From an uncultured Sphingomonas sp. (GTDB lineage Bacteria; Pseudomonadota; Alphaproteobacteria; Sphingomonadales; Sphingomonadaceae), in the NCBI GenBank assembly GCA_913775025.1, contig CAJYJW010000343.1, positions 1-57,738 on the forward strand: a stretch of DNA of 57,738 bases, given 5' to 3'. Shown piece by piece: positions 47,891-57,651 of the stretch. The notes below the pieces were generated by a model. It was not told the origin of the DNA. It was given only the letters and a program-made list of their open reading frames with translations, and did no database searches. Each line of letters begins with the position of its first letter. The first letter of the stretch is position 1. Position numbers and translations under genes: made by a program.

Positions 47891-48777
47891 GCGCCATATC
47901 CATAATAGCTGGCGAAGCGGCTGCGGCCGAGCCCGGCGGTGGTCGCGTTCAGCAACAGGCGGATATCGGCGCAACCCTCCAGCAGCTTCAGCGCATCGCG
48001 CAGTTCACTTTCGCCTGTCTGGTCGGCGCGGACGATCATCATCGTCTGGCCGACATGCAGCGCCAGCACCGATGCGGGCGACGCCGCCAGCGCCGGCGGC
48101 GAATCGAAGATGGTGATGCGGTTCGGCTTGGCGCCCAGCGCCTCCACCACCGTGCGGGTGCGGTCGGCGGCGATCAGCTCGGTCGCCTCATTATGCGGCT
48201 GCCCCGCCGGCATGACGGACAGGCGGCCGAGATCGGTCCGGATCACGCAGGCCTCCGGATCGAGCGTCGGGTCGGCGATCACGTCCATCAAGCCCGGCCC
48301 CGCCTCCAGCCCCAGCGTGGAGAGGACGGACGGCTTGGCGACATCGGCATCGACCAGCAGCACCTCATAATCGCGCTCGTTCGCCATCGAGAGCGCGAGG
48401 TTGACCGCGCAGAAGGTCTTGCCCTCATTCGGCACCGCGGAGGCGACGAGGATGCGGCGGCTGCGCGCATCGCCCCCCTCGATCGCGTTCAGCAGCAACT
48501 GCCGCTTCACGATGCGAAACTCCTCCGCCAGCGCGCTGACGGGCGCGTCGGGCAGGATGTAGCCTGCATCACGCAACTCTTCCCGGTCGATCGTGCCGAA
48601 GCGACCGGGGTGGGGCGCAGCGGCCAGCGGCAGCCGCGCGACCACCGCCTCGACCGGCGGCGGGGGCGGGAGATCGACGGACGGGGCGGGGCGCGCCGCA
48701 CGGGCCACGCCGAAATCGTAAACCTCGGCCGCGCGCTCCAGCAGGGAGGGGCGTTTCGGGTTGCTGTTCATCTGCAT
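47887..48777 (-). CDS. XrtA-associated tyrosine autokinase (Wzc/BY-kinase domain)
   Basis: A 296-residue cytoplasmic BY-kinase. Walker A is VASAVPNEGKTFCAVNLALS (about 111-130), Walker A' LLVDADVAKPS (140-150), Walker B ITIFDSPPAL, and the end FASYYGYGA is a short tyrosine cluster, the usual autophosphorylation target. As in Gram-positive systems, kinase and chain-length protein are separate genes, the latter just upstream (48785-50329). Phosphorylation cycles control polymer length and export. Start ATG 48777 or 48771. Confidence 0.9.
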   Translation of the reverse strand: MQMNSNPKRPSLLERAAEVYDFGVARAARPAPSVDLPPPPPVEAVVARLPLAAAPHPGRFGTIDREELRDAGYILPDAPVSALAEEFRIVKRQLLLNAIEGGDARSRRILVASAVPNEGKTFCAVNLALSMANERDYEVLLVDADVAKPSVLSTLGLEAGPGLMDVIADPTLDPEACVIRTDLGRLSVMPAGQPHNEATELIAADRTRTVVEALGAKPNRITIFDSPPALAASPASVLALHVGQTMMIVRADQTGESELRDALKLLEGCADIRLLLNATTAGLGRSRFASYYGYGA

Positions 48778-48784
48778 TGCCCCC

Positions 48785-50329
48785 TCAGGCCATCAGGCCA
48801 CGCTGAACGAACTCGACCAGCAGCAGCAGCGCGAAGCAGCCCGCCAGCGCCCCGGCCCCGCCCGCGAACCACATCAGCCGGCGGCGACGCTCCACCACCG
48901 CGGCGGGCATCACGACTTCCGCCACCGAACCGAGCACCGGCAGCCCCATCGATCGCGCCAGCCGTTCAGGCGTAGCATAGGTCGCGCGCAACTGCCCCTG
49001 GGCGAAGGCCGCGCCGATGCCACCGGCGATTCCAAGCACCAGCACCAGCGCCAGCAGCAGCGGGCGGTTGGGCGTGGCCGGCACGCGCGGCAGCGCGGGC
49101 GGATCGATCACGCGAAAGCTGATCGCATCTGTGCGCGTCGCTACGTCGTTACGCAGGCGCACGTCCTCGCGATCACTCAACAGCTTGTCATATTGCGCCT
49201 TCAACACGTCATAGTCGCGATTGAGCCGGGCCTGCTCGGCAGCGATGCCGGGCTCTTCGGCCTGCTTGGCGGCGAATTGCGCCATGTCGCTGGTGATCTG
49301 TGCGCGACGCGCGGTGAGCGCGGCGACGGTCGCCTGCTTTTCCGCCATCATTGATCGCAACGTCATGTACATCGGGTTGGGCGTGCTGCCGGCCACCACC
49401 CCGCCGCGCCCTTCAGCGGCCGCCGCCCCGCGCAGACGCGCGATCTGCTGGCGGGCGGCAATCACGTCCGGATGCGCCTCGGTCCAGCCCTTGGCCTGAT
49501 CGTCGGAGATCTGCGCCTCCAGCGCCGCGATGCGTCCGCGCGCGCCGCCCACGCCGCCACCGCCCGCCACGGGGGACGCGATCGTAGCGGGGGTGCCGCC
49601 CATCTGCCCGCTCAGCGCCGAGAGAGAGCTTTGCGCAGCGGCGAGGTTCGTTTCGACATCCTGCAATTCGCCCCGCGCCGTATCCATCCGCTGCGCGATC
49701 GAACCTACGCCGGGCAGCATGCCGACATATTTCTGCTCGAATTCCGCGCGGGACTGCTCAGCTTCGCGCAGGCCCTTTTCGCGCCGCGCCAGCTCCCCAT
49801 CCAGGAAGGCGATCGTCTGGCCGTTTTCCTGCCGGCCGCCGGCCAGCCCCTCGGCCACGAACAGATCGACGAGCTTGCCGGCCACCGTCTGCGCCAGCCG
49901 GGCATTCTGCGCATCGGTCAGCCCGCCGCCGCTGGTCCGCACGCCGATCTCGAACATATTGTCCTGCGGCGACTTCACCGTGATGTTGCGCTGCAGGCTG
50001 GCGACCATGCCCGCCACATCGCGATCACTGCCCGCCTGCGCCGCCAGATCGGTGGACCGGACGATCTTCTCCAGATTTTCGGCGGAGGTCAGCGTCTGTC
50101 GCACCTGATCGATGTCGGCCATCTGCTGGCCGGTGGAGATGCCGACCTTCTCCGGCAGCAGCGATTGCATCTGGACGTACAGGCGCGCGCTGCTCTCATA
50201 GGCGTTGGGGATCAGCGCCACTACCAGCCAACCGGCCAGGCAGATCGCCCACATCACCCCCAGCGCCAGCCAGCGCCTGCGCCACACCATGTGCATGGCG
50301 ATCCTGATCTCGTCGTAGATGCCGCTCAT
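48785..50329 (-). CDS. XrtA-associated polysaccharide chain-length determinant (Wzz/GNVR)
   Basis: A 514-residue inner-membrane protein. The first membrane helix is near residues 17-40 (RWLALGVMWAICLAGWLVVA), followed by the Wzz opening PNAYESSARLYVQMQSLLP. Long periplasmic coiled coils run from about 150 to 400. The GNVR-like end has VIDPPALPRVPATPNRPLLL with a second helix (LALVLVLGIAGGIGAAFAQG), and a third helix lies near the C-terminus. It works with the kinase and the export lipoprotein to set chain length and span the periplasm. Confidence 0.9.
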   Translation of the reverse strand: MSGIYDEIRIAMHMVWRRRWLALGVMWAICLAGWLVVALIPNAYESSARLYVQMQSLLPEKVGISTGQQMADIDQVRQTLTSAENLEKIVRSTDLAAQAGSDRDVAGMVASLQRNITVKSPQDNMFEIGVRTSGGGLTDAQNARLAQTVAGKLVDLFVAEGLAGGRQENGQTIAFLDGELARREKGLREAEQSRAEFEQKYVGMLPGVGSIAQRMDTARGELQDVETNLAAAQSSLSALSGQMGGTPATIASPVAGGGGVGGARGRIAALEAQISDDQAKGWTEAHPDVIAARQQIARLRGAAAAEGRGGVVAGSTPNPMYMTLRSMMAEKQATVAALTARRAQITSDMAQFAAKQAEEPGIAAEQARLNRDYDVLKAQYDKLLSDREDVRLRNDVATRTDAISFRVIDPPALPRVPATPNRPLLLALVLVLGIAGGIGAAFAQGQLRATYATPERLARSMGLPVLGSVAEVVMPAAVVERRRRLMWFAGGAGALAGCFALLLLVEFVQRGLMA

Positions 50330-50341
50330 CGCGTACTCGCC

Positions 50342-51001
50342 CTAGAAGACGCTCGTGGGGATGATGATGACGTCGCCCGGCTCCAGCCGCACATTGGCGG
50401 AGGCGTCACCCCGCTTCAGCAGCCGGTCCAGCCGCACGCCATATTCCTTCTGCGTGCCGGTCGCCTTGTCGAACCGCACCAACCGCGCGCGATTGCCGGC
50501 GGCGTAATCGTTGAGCCCGCCGACCGCGATCATCGCATCCAGCAGCGTCATGTTGGCGCGGTAGGGCAGCGACGCCGGCTTCTCGGTCGCGCCCACGATC
50601 CGCACCTGCTGCGAATAGGTGCCCGAGAAATTGTCGACGATCACCGAAACGATCGGATCTTTGATATAGGTCGACAGCGCCTGCTTGATGTCGGCGGAAA
50701 GTTGCGCCGGCGTCTTGCCCACGGCCGGCATGTCCGCGATCAGCGGCGTGGTGATCCGCCCGTCGGGCCGCACCTGCACCTTCGCGCCCAGTTCCGGATT
50801 GCGCCAGACGAAGACGGTCAGCTGATCCAGCGGGCCGATCAAATAATCCTCGCCCGGCTTCTCCGCCGTCTCGACGAAGGGCGCGGGCGGAAGCTGCTGC
50901 GTGCTTCCCCCGGCGCATCCGCCAAGATTGGCCGCGCCCGCCAGCACTATAGCCGCCCACGCGACATTGCCCGACTTCATCATCGCCCCAAGAACCCCCA
51001 T
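50342..51001 (-). CDS. XrtA-associated polysaccharide export lipoprotein (Wza-like)
   Basis: The ATG at 51001 gives 219 residues; ATG 50983/50980 and a TTG at 51043 are alternatives. The N-terminus is a lipoprotein signal (WAAIVLAGAANLGGC, lipobox LGGC). The Poly_export domain follows (EDYLIGPLDQLTVFVWRNPE, then VRPDGRITTPLIADMPAVGK), then SLBB repeats (VRIVGATEKPASLPYRANMT, LLDAMIAVGGLNDYAAGNRA) and an end DVIIIPTSVF. It forms the outer-membrane or periplasmic exit path for the polysaccharide. Confidence 0.9.
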   Translation of the reverse strand: MGVLGAMMKSGNVAWAAIVLAGAANLGGCAGGSTQQLPPAPFVETAEKPGEDYLIGPLDQLTVFVWRNPELGAKVQVRPDGRITTPLIADMPAVGKTPAQLSADIKQALSTYIKDPIVSVIVDNFSGTYSQQVRIVGATEKPASLPYRANMTLLDAMIAVGGLNDYAAGNRARLVRFDKATGTQKEYGVRLDRLLKRGDASANVRLEPGDVIIIPTSVF

Positions 51002-51082
51002 GATCGCCCGCGCCCGATTCAGCGGCCCCGATGGAATCGTCAAGTCTCCCCATGGCGCGGGACAGGTGAATATTGGGTTAGG

Positions 51083-52324
51083 TTAGCCGATATCGGGTTG
51101 CCCGACGAGTATCTCCCGCGCGGGCGGATGGCCGAGGAAGGCCTGCGGTGATGCGGTGGCGCCATAGGCCCCCGCCAGGAAAAGCGCGATCACGTCCCCC
51201 ACCTCGGCGCGCGGCAGCGCCACCTTGTCCGCCAGCCGGTCAATCGGGGTACAGAGGCATCCGACGACGCTCACCGTCTCGTCTGCCGGGTCGTTCAGCC
51301 GGTGCGCCACCGCCACCGGATAGTTGCGTTTCACGACCGTGCCGAAATTGCCGCTGGCGGCAAGCTGATGGTGCATGCCCCCGTCCACCACCAGAAACAC
51401 CTCGCCGTGGCTCGTCTTCCGATCGACCACGCGGGTGAGATAGACCCCCGCCTCGCCCACCAGCCAGCGCCCCAACTCGATGGCGAAGCGCGTCTCCCGC
51501 AAGGCGGGCGCGCGGGCGGCGAGGGTCTCCGTGAGCGTCGCACCGACGACTGCCACGTCCAGCGGGGCATCGCCGGGGAAGTAGGGGATGCCGAAGCCGC
51601 CGCCCAGATTCACCAGCGGCGGGGATGCCCCCGCCTGCGCCGCCAGCGCGCCCGCCAGCCGCACGGTCGCGGCCTGCGTTTCAGCGATGGCGGCGGCGTC
51701 CAGCGCCTGCGATCCGGCGAAGATATGGAAGCCGCGCCAGTCCGCCCCGGCGGCGATGATCCGCCGCACCAGATCTGCAGCGCGTGCCTGATCGACGCCG
51801 AACGGTTTCGCCCCGCCCGCCATCCGCATGCCCGATCCGCGAATTTCGAAATCCGGGTTCACCCGTACCGCCAGCTTCGGACGGATGCCGATGCGGCCGC
51901 CGATCGCCAGCGCGCGCTCGGCCTCGCCCTCCGATTCGAGGTTCAGCGTCACGCCAAGCCGGATCGCCTCCTCCAGCTCCCGCTCACGCTTGCCCGGCCC
52001 GGCGAAGGAGATATGCTCCGCCGCCATGCCCGCCGCGATCGCACGGCCCATTTCGCCGGCGGAGGCGACGTCGATCCCATCCACCAGCGGCACCATCGCG
52101 GCGGCGAGCGGGGCATAAGGATTGGCCTTGATCGCGTAATGCAGCGCGACTTGCGGCGGCATCGCGGCGCGGAACGCGGCGATGCGCGCGACGATGGCGG
52201 CCATGTCGTAGGCGAACAGCGGCGTATCGCCTGCCTCGGCGATCAAGGCGGGGATGGTTTGGCCACCCACCTTCAGCGCCTGGCCCTGCGCGAACCACGC
52301 CGGTATCGGCCCCATCGGTTTCAT
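51083..52324 (-). CDS. XrtA-associated PLP-dependent decarboxylase
   Basis: The ATG at 52324 overlaps the ligase stop and gives 413 residues. It is an alanine racemase-fold decarboxylase of the diaminopimelate/ornithine group: PLP lysine Lys66 in HYAIKANPY, glycine loop NLGGGFGIPYF, RFAIELGRWLVGEAG, and GCLCTPIDRLA with the second-subunit cysteine/aspartate pair. Genes of this type in exosortase A loci form the TIGR03099 family, so a role in making an amine building block for EPS or its lipid carrier is more likely than lysine synthesis. Confidence 0.88.
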   Translation of the reverse strand: MKPMGPIPAWFAQGQALKVGGQTIPALIAEAGDTPLFAYDMAAIVARIAAFRAAMPPQVALHYAIKANPYAPLAAAMVPLVDGIDVASAGEMGRAIAAGMAAEHISFAGPGKRERELEEAIRLGVTLNLESEGEAERALAIGGRIGIRPKLAVRVNPDFEIRGSGMRMAGGAKPFGVDQARAADLVRRIIAAGADWRGFHIFAGSQALDAAAIAETQAATVRLAGALAAQAGASPPLVNLGGGFGIPYFPGDAPLDVAVVGATLTETLAARAPALRETRFAIELGRWLVGEAGVYLTRVVDRKTSHGEVFLVVDGGMHHQLAASGNFGTVVKRNYPVAVAHRLNDPADETVSVVGCLCTPIDRLADKVALPRAEVGDVIALFLAGAYGATASPQAFLGHPPAREILVGQPDIG

Positions 52325-53868
52325 CGTCTGTCCCCCGCATGGGCATCGCGCAAGGCGACGCGATCGAGCTTGCCGTTGGCGTTGCGTGGCAGATCGCTTG
52401 CCCACACAATATCGCGCGGCTGCATGAACCCCGGCAACGCCGCCTTCAGGGCTGCGCGCAAGGCATCCTCATCCCCGCCATCGCCGCGCGCGATCAGCAG
52501 GATCGCCTGCCCCAGCCGTTCGTCCGCCACGCCCAGCGCCACCGCCTCCGCCGTCACGCCGCTGGCGACCGCCGCCTCCTCCACCTCGGTGGGCGAGATG
52601 CGGTTGCCGGCGCTCTTGATCATCTCGTCGTCCCGGCCGACGAAGCGGAGCAGGCCGTCCGCCCCGCGCACCACCGTATCGCCGGACCAGACCGCCGTAC
52701 CCCCCGAACGGGCGATTGCCGGCGCGGGGCGGAAGCGTCGCGCCGTCCGCTTCGCATCCTGCCAATACCCCTGCGCCACCAGCGGCCCGGCATGCACCAG
52801 CTCGCCCGGTTCGTCCGCCGCCGCCTCCGTACCGTCGGGCCGCAGCACGAGGATCTCGGCGAAGGGGATCGCATCGCCGATCGAATCCGGCTGCGCATCG
52901 ATCAGCGCGGGGGGCAGGTAGGTCGATCGGAACGCCTCGGTCAGCCCGTACATCGAATAGAGATCGGCTTGCGGAAACAATGCCCGCAACCGCCGCACCA
53001 GGGGCGTCCCCAGCCGCCCGCCGGAGTTCGTCAGCCGGCGTAGGGATGCCGCCGCCTCGTCCGGCCAGGTCGCCTCCGCCAGTTGCAGCCACAGCGGCGG
53101 CACGCCCGCCAGCGTGGTGATGCGATGCTTGGCAACGGCGCGGATAACGTCGCGCGGGGTGAGATAGTCCAGCGTCACCGCGCAACCGCCCGCCGCCCAT
53201 GTCGAGAGCAATTGGTTCTGCCCATAATCGAAGCTCAGTGGCAGCACGCACAGCGTACGGTCGTCCGCCCGCAGATCGAGATAATGCGCCACACTGACCG
53301 CGCCCAGCCATAGGTTCGCATGGCTGAGCATCACGCCCTTGGGGCGGCCGGTGGAGCCGGAGGTGTAGAGTATCGCGGCCAGATCGGCCGGATCGGCGAC
53401 GGAGGGCCGTAGCGACTCCTCGTCGCCCTCCAGCAGAGCCGCCTCCTCCTCGATCAGCAGGCGAGCGCCCGCCGGCACGTCGCCCGCCGCCAGCGTGGCG
53501 GCGCGGCCAGCCCCCGCGATCAGCAATACAGCGCCGCTGTCATCCAGAATGTGCGCTACCTGCGCACGCTTCAGCAGCGGGTTTACCGGCACATGCACCA
53601 GCCCTGCCCGCGCGCATGCCAGCGGTAGCAGGCTGGCCGTTCGCGTTTTCGCCAGCCACGATGCGATCCGGTCGCCCGGGCGTGCGCCGTGCGCCAGCAA
53701 CGCCGCCGCCAGCCTGCCTACGCCCGCGTTCAGCCCCGCATAATCGAGGGTGCCGGTGCGATCGATCAGGGCGGGCGCATCCCCCGCCCCCTCCAGCGCC
53801 AGATGGCCGAGCGGCCGGGCCACCGGGTCTGCGGCCACGCGGCCGGTTTCGTCTCGCAACAGATTCAC
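52321..53868 (-). CDS. XrtA-associated acyl-CoA ligase (AMP-forming)
   Basis: The GTG at 53868, nine bases after GAGGAG, gives 515 residues. ANL-superfamily motifs: AILYTSGSTGRPKGVMLSHA (P-loop), YSMYGLTEAFRS (A5), YWQDAKRTARRF and later FVGRDDEMIKSAGNRISPTE (hinge A8), ending in NANGKLDRVAL (A10 lysine). It adenylates an acid and probably loads it on the acyl carrier protein encoded divergently at 54015. This matches the TIGR03098 family of exosortase A loci. First gene of the long minus-strand operon. Confidence 0.9.
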   Translation of the reverse strand: MNLLRDETGRVAADPVARPLGHLALEGAGDAPALIDRTGTLDYAGLNAGVGRLAAALLAHGARPGDRIASWLAKTRTASLLPLACARAGLVHVPVNPLLKRAQVAHILDDSGAVLLIAGAGRAATLAAGDVPAGARLLIEEEAALLEGDEESLRPSVADPADLAAILYTSGSTGRPKGVMLSHANLWLGAVSVAHYLDLRADDRTLCVLPLSFDYGQNQLLSTWAAGGCAVTLDYLTPRDVIRAVAKHRITTLAGVPPLWLQLAEATWPDEAAASLRRLTNSGGRLGTPLVRRLRALFPQADLYSMYGLTEAFRSTYLPPALIDAQPDSIGDAIPFAEILVLRPDGTEAAADEPGELVHAGPLVAQGYWQDAKRTARRFRPAPAIARSGGTAVWSGDTVVRGADGLLRFVGRDDEMIKSAGNRISPTEVEEAAVASGVTAEAVALGVADERLGQAILLIARGDGGDEDALRAALKAALPGFMQPRDIVWASDLPRNANGKLDRVALRDAHAGDRR

Positions 53869-54014
53869 GTCTCGCTCCTCGGAGGCGGGGATAGCCTCTT
53901 GCGGCAGCCGGGGGAACCGTGGGGTTAACGCGGGACGCATCCGACCGCTGATCGCTTGTCGATCACGCCCGCAACGGGTACGTCCCGCGCCACCATATGT
54001 GTGGGGGACGCGGC

Positions 54015-54287
54015 ATGGCGATACTGGCGGATGGGACGACGGTGGAGGCGACGGTCCGCGGGGTGCTGCGCGACGTACTGGGGCTGGGCGCGCGCGCCGA
54101 TGCGATCACCGCCGAGACGCCGCTGTTCGGATCGCTGCCCGAACTCGATTCGATGGCGGTCGCCGGCCTCCTGACCGAGCTGGAGGACCGGCTGGACATC
54201 GTGATCGAGGATGATGAGGTGGATGGCGAAATGCTGGAAAGTTTTGGCGCGCTCGTTGCCTTCGCCGAAAGCAAGGTTCGCGGCTAG
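54015..54287 (+). CDS. XrtA-associated acyl carrier protein
   Basis: A 90-residue acidic four-helix carrier with phosphopantetheine serine Ser46 in LPELDSMAVAGLL. GGGGGACGC precedes ATG 54015. It is transcribed divergently from the acyl-CoA ligase across a 146-base gap that should hold both promoters; no confident boxes were found there. It is the likely acceptor for the ligase's acyl group. A hairpin shared with the convergent kup gene ends the transcript. Confidence 0.88.
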   Translation: MAILADGTTVEATVRGVLRDVLGLGARADAITAETPLFGSLPELDSMAVAGLLTELEDRLDIVIEDDEVDGEMLESFGALVAFAESKVRG

Positions 54288-54330
54288 GCGGCGGGGGTAT
54301 AGCCCCCGCACGCCGGGCGATGCCGCCTAG
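54284..54330. terminator. Bidirectional terminator between acpP-like gene and kup
   Basis: An outer 9-base stem (54284-54292 with 54322-54330) encloses a second 7-base G/C stem (54291-54297 with 54303-54309). Both genes' stop codons lie in or next to the stem, so the one structure can end transcripts from both sides. No long T-run. Confidence 0.6.
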
Positions 54331-56252
54331 ATCTCCACCTGGCTGCCCAGCTCCACGACGCGATTTGTGGGCAGGCGAAAGAATTCCATCGCGCTTTCCG
54401 CGTTCCGCAGCATCCAGCTGAACAGCTTTTCGCGCCACAACGCCATACCCGGCCGTTCGGAGGCGAGCAGCGTCTGGCGGGACAGGAAGAAGCTGGTGTC
54501 CATCATCCGGAAATCGGGGCCGCACTGCTTGGTCAGGTTCAGCGCCGCCGGCACGTCCGGATCCTCCATGAATCCATAGCGCAGGATGAGCCGGTAGAAG
54601 CCCTGCCCCAGATCCTCCATCGAGGATGTGCGCTTCGTCATATCGACATAGGGCACGTCCTCGATCTTGACGGTCAGCAGCAGCACCCGCTCGTGCAGCA
54701 CCTTGTTGTGCTTGAGGTTATGCAGCAGCGCATGCGGCACCCCATCCGCGGAGGATGTCATGAACACGGCGGTGCCCGGCACCCGCGTCGCCGAATTGGC
54801 GGCGGATTTGACGAACACCTTCACCGGCATCGCCGCCTCGCGCATCCGCGCGATCATCAATTGCCGCCCACGCGCCCAGGTGGTCAGCATGGTGAAGGCG
54901 AAGATGCCCACCAGCAGCGGGAACCAGCCGCCATCGGGCACCTTGGTGAGGTTGGAGGCGAAATAGACACCATCCACCAGCAGGAAGATCGCGGTGAGCA
55001 GCCCGGCCAGCGGCAGCGGCCAGTTCCACACGCGGACGATCAGCACGCCGATCATGCAGGTGCTGATGAACATCGTGCCCGTCACCGCGATGCCATACGC
55101 GGCGGCGAGATTGGAGGACTGGCCGAACATCAGCACCAGCAGCATCACCATCACCATCAGCGCCCAGTTGGCGCTCGGCACGTAGATCTGCCCGGCGGCC
55201 GACGCGCTCGTATGCTCGATGCGGACGCGCGGCATCAGACCCAGTTGCACCGCCTGCTGCACCACCGAGAAAGCGCCCGTGATCACCGCCTGGCTGGCGA
55301 TCACGGTCGCCAGCGTGGCGAGGATCACCAACGGCAGCCGCCACTCGTCCGGCGCCATCAGAAAGAAGGGGTTCTCCGCCGCGCCCGGCTGGCGCAGCAG
55401 CAGCGCGCCCTGCCCCAGATAGTTCAGCATCAGCATCGGGAAGACCAGGCACAGCCACGCCGCGGAAATCGGCCGCCGGCCGAAATGCCCCATGTCGGCA
55501 TACAGCGCCTCCGCCCCCGTCACCGCCAGCACAACGGAGCCGAGCGCGAGGAAGGCGAGCACGTGATCGTGCGCGAAGAAGCGCACCGCCCATACCGGGT
55601 TGAGCGCGAAAAGCACTTCCGGATTGGCCACGATGCTGATCACGCCGAGAATGCCGATGGCGAGAAAATAGATCAGCATGACTGGGCCGAAGAATCGTCC
55701 GATCAGCGCCGTTCCGCGCGCCTGCAACATGAACAGGCCGATTAGGATGCCCACCGAGATCGGCAGCACGAATGGCGTGAAGTTCGGCTCCACCACCGCC
55801 AGCCCCTCGATCGCGGAGAGTACGGATATGGCAGGCGTGATCATGCAGTCGCCGAAGAACAGCGCGGTCGCCAGCACGCCCAGCATCACCAGCCCGCCCG
55901 TCCAGCGGCCGCCGCCGGTGCGGCGCTGGATCAGCGCCAGCAGCGCCAGGCTTCCGCCTTCGCCCTTATTGTCGGCACGCAGGATCAGCAGCACGTATTT
56001 TAGCGTGACGATCACGACCAGCGACCAGAAGATCAGGCTGAGCACGCCGTAGATGTGCAGCGGATCGACGGCGAGCGGATGGTGCCCGACGAAGATCTCC
56101 TTCATCGAATAGAGCGGGCTCGTCCCGATATCGCCATAGACCACGCCCACCGCGCCCAGCGCGAGCGCGGTAAGCCCGGACTTGCCGTGCCCGCCCCCAT
56201 CCGCCTGCTGCGCCGTGCCGGGGTCGATCGCGGCCGCCCCGCCATCACTCAT
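54327..56252 (-). CDS. kup: Potassium transporter Kup
   Basis: A 641-residue membrane protein of the KUP/HAK/KT family with normal length. The family opening [20 protein letters not shown] is near residue 35; about 12 membrane helices fill residues 30-450 ([40 protein letters not shown]). The cytoplasmic end (about 460-641) has [20 protein letters not shown] and ends [10 protein letters not shown]. It takes up potassium with protons. It is not part of the XrtA operon; it faces the carrier-protein gene. Confidence 0.94.
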   Translation of the reverse strand: MSDGGAAAIDPGTAQQADGGGHGKSGLTALALGAVGVVYGDIGTSPLYSMKEIFVGHHPLAVDPLHIYGVLSLIFWSLVVIVTLKYVLLILRADNKGEGGSLALLALIQRRTGGGRWTGGLVMLGVLATALFFGDCMITPAISVLSAIEGLAVVEPNFTPFVLPISVGILIGLFMLQARGTALIGRFFGPVMLIYFLAIGILGVISIVANPEVLFALNPVWAVRFFAHDHVLAFLALGSVVLAVTGAEALYADMGHFGRRPISAAWLCLVFPMLMLNYLGQGALLLRQPGAAENPFFLMAPDEWRLPLVILATLATVIASQAVITGAFSVVQQAVQLGLMPRVRIEHTSASAAGQIYVPSANWALMVMVMLLVLMFGQSSNLAAAYGIAVTGTMFISTCMIGVLIVRVWNWPLPLAGLLTAIFLLVDGVYFASNLTKVPDGGWFPLLVGIFAFTMLTTWARGRQLMIARMREAAMPVKVFVKSAANSATRVPGTAVFMTSSADGVPHALLHNLKHNKVLHERVLLLTVKIEDVPYVDMTKRTSSMEDLGQGFYRLILRYGFMEDPDVPAALNLTKQCGPDFRMMDTSFFLSRQTLLASERPGMALWREKLFSWMLRNAESAMEFFRLPTNRVVELGSQVEI

Positions 56253-56473
56253 CGACGGATGGACCTTGCCATACGCATCGTTCGCCTGCCCGTTCTGTTC
56301 ATCCCGGCGAAAGGGCCGGGGCGATCGTCGCGGCGCCTAGCATGCCCCCCATTCCCCTGCAACGGGCGCCGGAGGCCGCGGTACGGCGTGCTCCCCTGCC
56401 GCAACCGGTTCGCCTGCCCATGGTGGAACAGGGAGCGAACACCGGACGTTCGGGCCCACGCAAGGAGATGAGC

Positions 56474-56692
56474 ATGTCCGCAACCGAAAACCCCAAGACC
56501 CATCCGACCTCCAACGCGGAAAAGGACCCGGATGACTGGACCACCGGCGACGAGGCGATGACCGGCGCGCAGGCGAGCTATCTGAAGACGCTGTGCGAGG
56601 AAGCGGGCGAGGAGTTCGACGAGACGCTGACCAAGGCGGATGCCTCCAAGCGGATCGACGCTTTGCAGGAAAAGACCGGCCGCGGAAAATAG
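56474..56692 (+). CDS. DUF3072 protein (72 aa)
   Basis: ATG 56474 lies six bases after AAGGAG (ATG 56468 is too close). The 72-residue protein is hydrophilic: DPDDWTTGDEAMTGAQASYL, then KTLCEEAGEEFDETLTKADA. This TGAQxxYLKTLCEEAGE pattern is the DUF3072 family, small proteins of unknown function widespread in alphaproteobacteria. The 221-base gap to kup (56253-56473) holds the divergent promoter region; no clear boxes seen. Confidence 0.85.
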   Translation: MSATENPKTHPTSNAEKDPDDWTTGDEAMTGAQASYLKTLCEEAGEEFDETLTKADASKRIDALQEKTGRGK

Positions 56693-56717
56693 TCCGACTT
56701 ACCTGCGGGGTCGGATG

Positions 56718-56751
56718 CCCGGTCGCGCCCGATGCTTCGGGCCCGACCGGG
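56718..56751. terminator. Hairpin after the DUF3072 gene
   Basis: An 8-base outer stem (56718-56725 with 56744-56751) with a further 5-base inner stem (56727-56731 with 56738-56742), 25 bases after the stop. The sequence AATAGTCCGA occurs on both sides, close to the stop and just after the stem. No T-run. Confidence 0.5.
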
Positions 56752-56922
56752 AAATAGTCCGATCCGGGTCGTCGGCAGGGCATCGCAGCAAGAGAGCGAT
56801 GAGACGGCACTCATCCGACCGTCTTGCCCGCGTCCCTGTTTGCTTTGGGACCACCGGTGGCGCGCGCATCTAATGACGTGCGACCGAGCCTCATGGCGTA
56901 GCGTTCTGAGCCAGCGGACCGG

Positions 56923-57327
56923 TTATTTCTCCGTCACGGCGGAAGGGCCGAACCACCGCGCCAAAGCGGCACGGAAGGGACCGGCAGGTTCAACGCCGGC
57001 GAACAGCGTCAAGCAGGAACGAAGCTTCATCGCATCGACGGGCCCGAACACCGCCACCGGATCGGGTGGCGATACCGTCGACAGGGCAGACGTGATTTCA
57101 CGCAGCCTGGGGCCGAGCACGGGGTGGGCCAGATAGGCGTGCGCCTCGTCTGTACCAGAGATGGCGTAGCGCCGTGCCATATCGCTGTGGCCAAGCCCCG
57201 CCGATTGCGGAAAAATGAACCACATCCAGTGGCTACGCTTGGCCCCGGCGCGCACTTCCCTTAGCGCGACGGCATAGATTCCCTGTTGTGCCTCTACGAA
57301 GCGATCGAGATGATATGGATCGTTCAT
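56923..57327 (-). CDS. DUF1810 family protein (134 aa)
   Basis: A 134-residue protein: MNDPYHLDRFVEAQQGIYAV, then LREVRAGAKRSHWMWFIFPQ and GLGHSDMARRYAISGTDEAHAYLAHPVLG. The KRSHWMWFIFPQ segment is diagnostic for DUF1810, soluble proteins of unknown function. Start ATG 57327 agrees with the family. Alone between two gene-free stretches. Confidence 0.88.
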   Translation of the reverse strand: MNDPYHLDRFVEAQQGIYAVALREVRAGAKRSHWMWFIFPQSAGLGHSDMARRYAISGTDEAHAYLAHPVLGPRLREITSALSTVSPPDPVAVFGPVDAMKLRSCLTLFAGVEPAGPFRAALARWFGPSAVTEK

Positions 57328-57651
57328 GACGCCATAACGTCTCGCACCCGGGTTCGGCCAAGCCGACCACCGCGTCTTCCGCCACGCTTGCCAAAAATAC
57401 GGGTCTGACCAGCCATAGTCGATCCCGAAGGCGCGCCGGCACCGTTATCCGGTCGTGTCCCGACGTGACGATCCTGACCGTCGCCGGTCCACGGCCCTGA
57501 CAAGCGCGGCGGAGGGATATGCCTCGTCCGCGCCACCGCCCTGGTGATACCGTACAGGCACCGCGACCGGCATGCGGCCTAGCCAGATTGCGGGTAGCGT
57601 GCCGCGCCGCGCGAGGTAAGACGGCGCCGTTCTTCAAGGGAGATATGCCGC
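57328..57651. other. Gene-free stretch before the dehydrogenase
   Basis: About 324 bases. One minus-strand frame (57233-57637) crosses it but runs into the DUF1810 gene and has no recognisable protein features. The right end should carry the dehydrogenase promoter; no clear boxes or repeats seen. Confidence 0.5.

Noticed and set aside
46238-47905. 555-codon plus-strand open frame
   Set aside because: Antisense to the outer-membrane barrel gene; no signal or domain.
49472-51151. 559-codon plus-strand open frame
   Set aside because: Opposite strand of the chain-length and export genes, whose own motifs are clear.
57233-57637. 134-codon minus-strand open frame
   Set aside because: It overlaps the DUF1810 start, is arginine-rich and has no recognisable feature.
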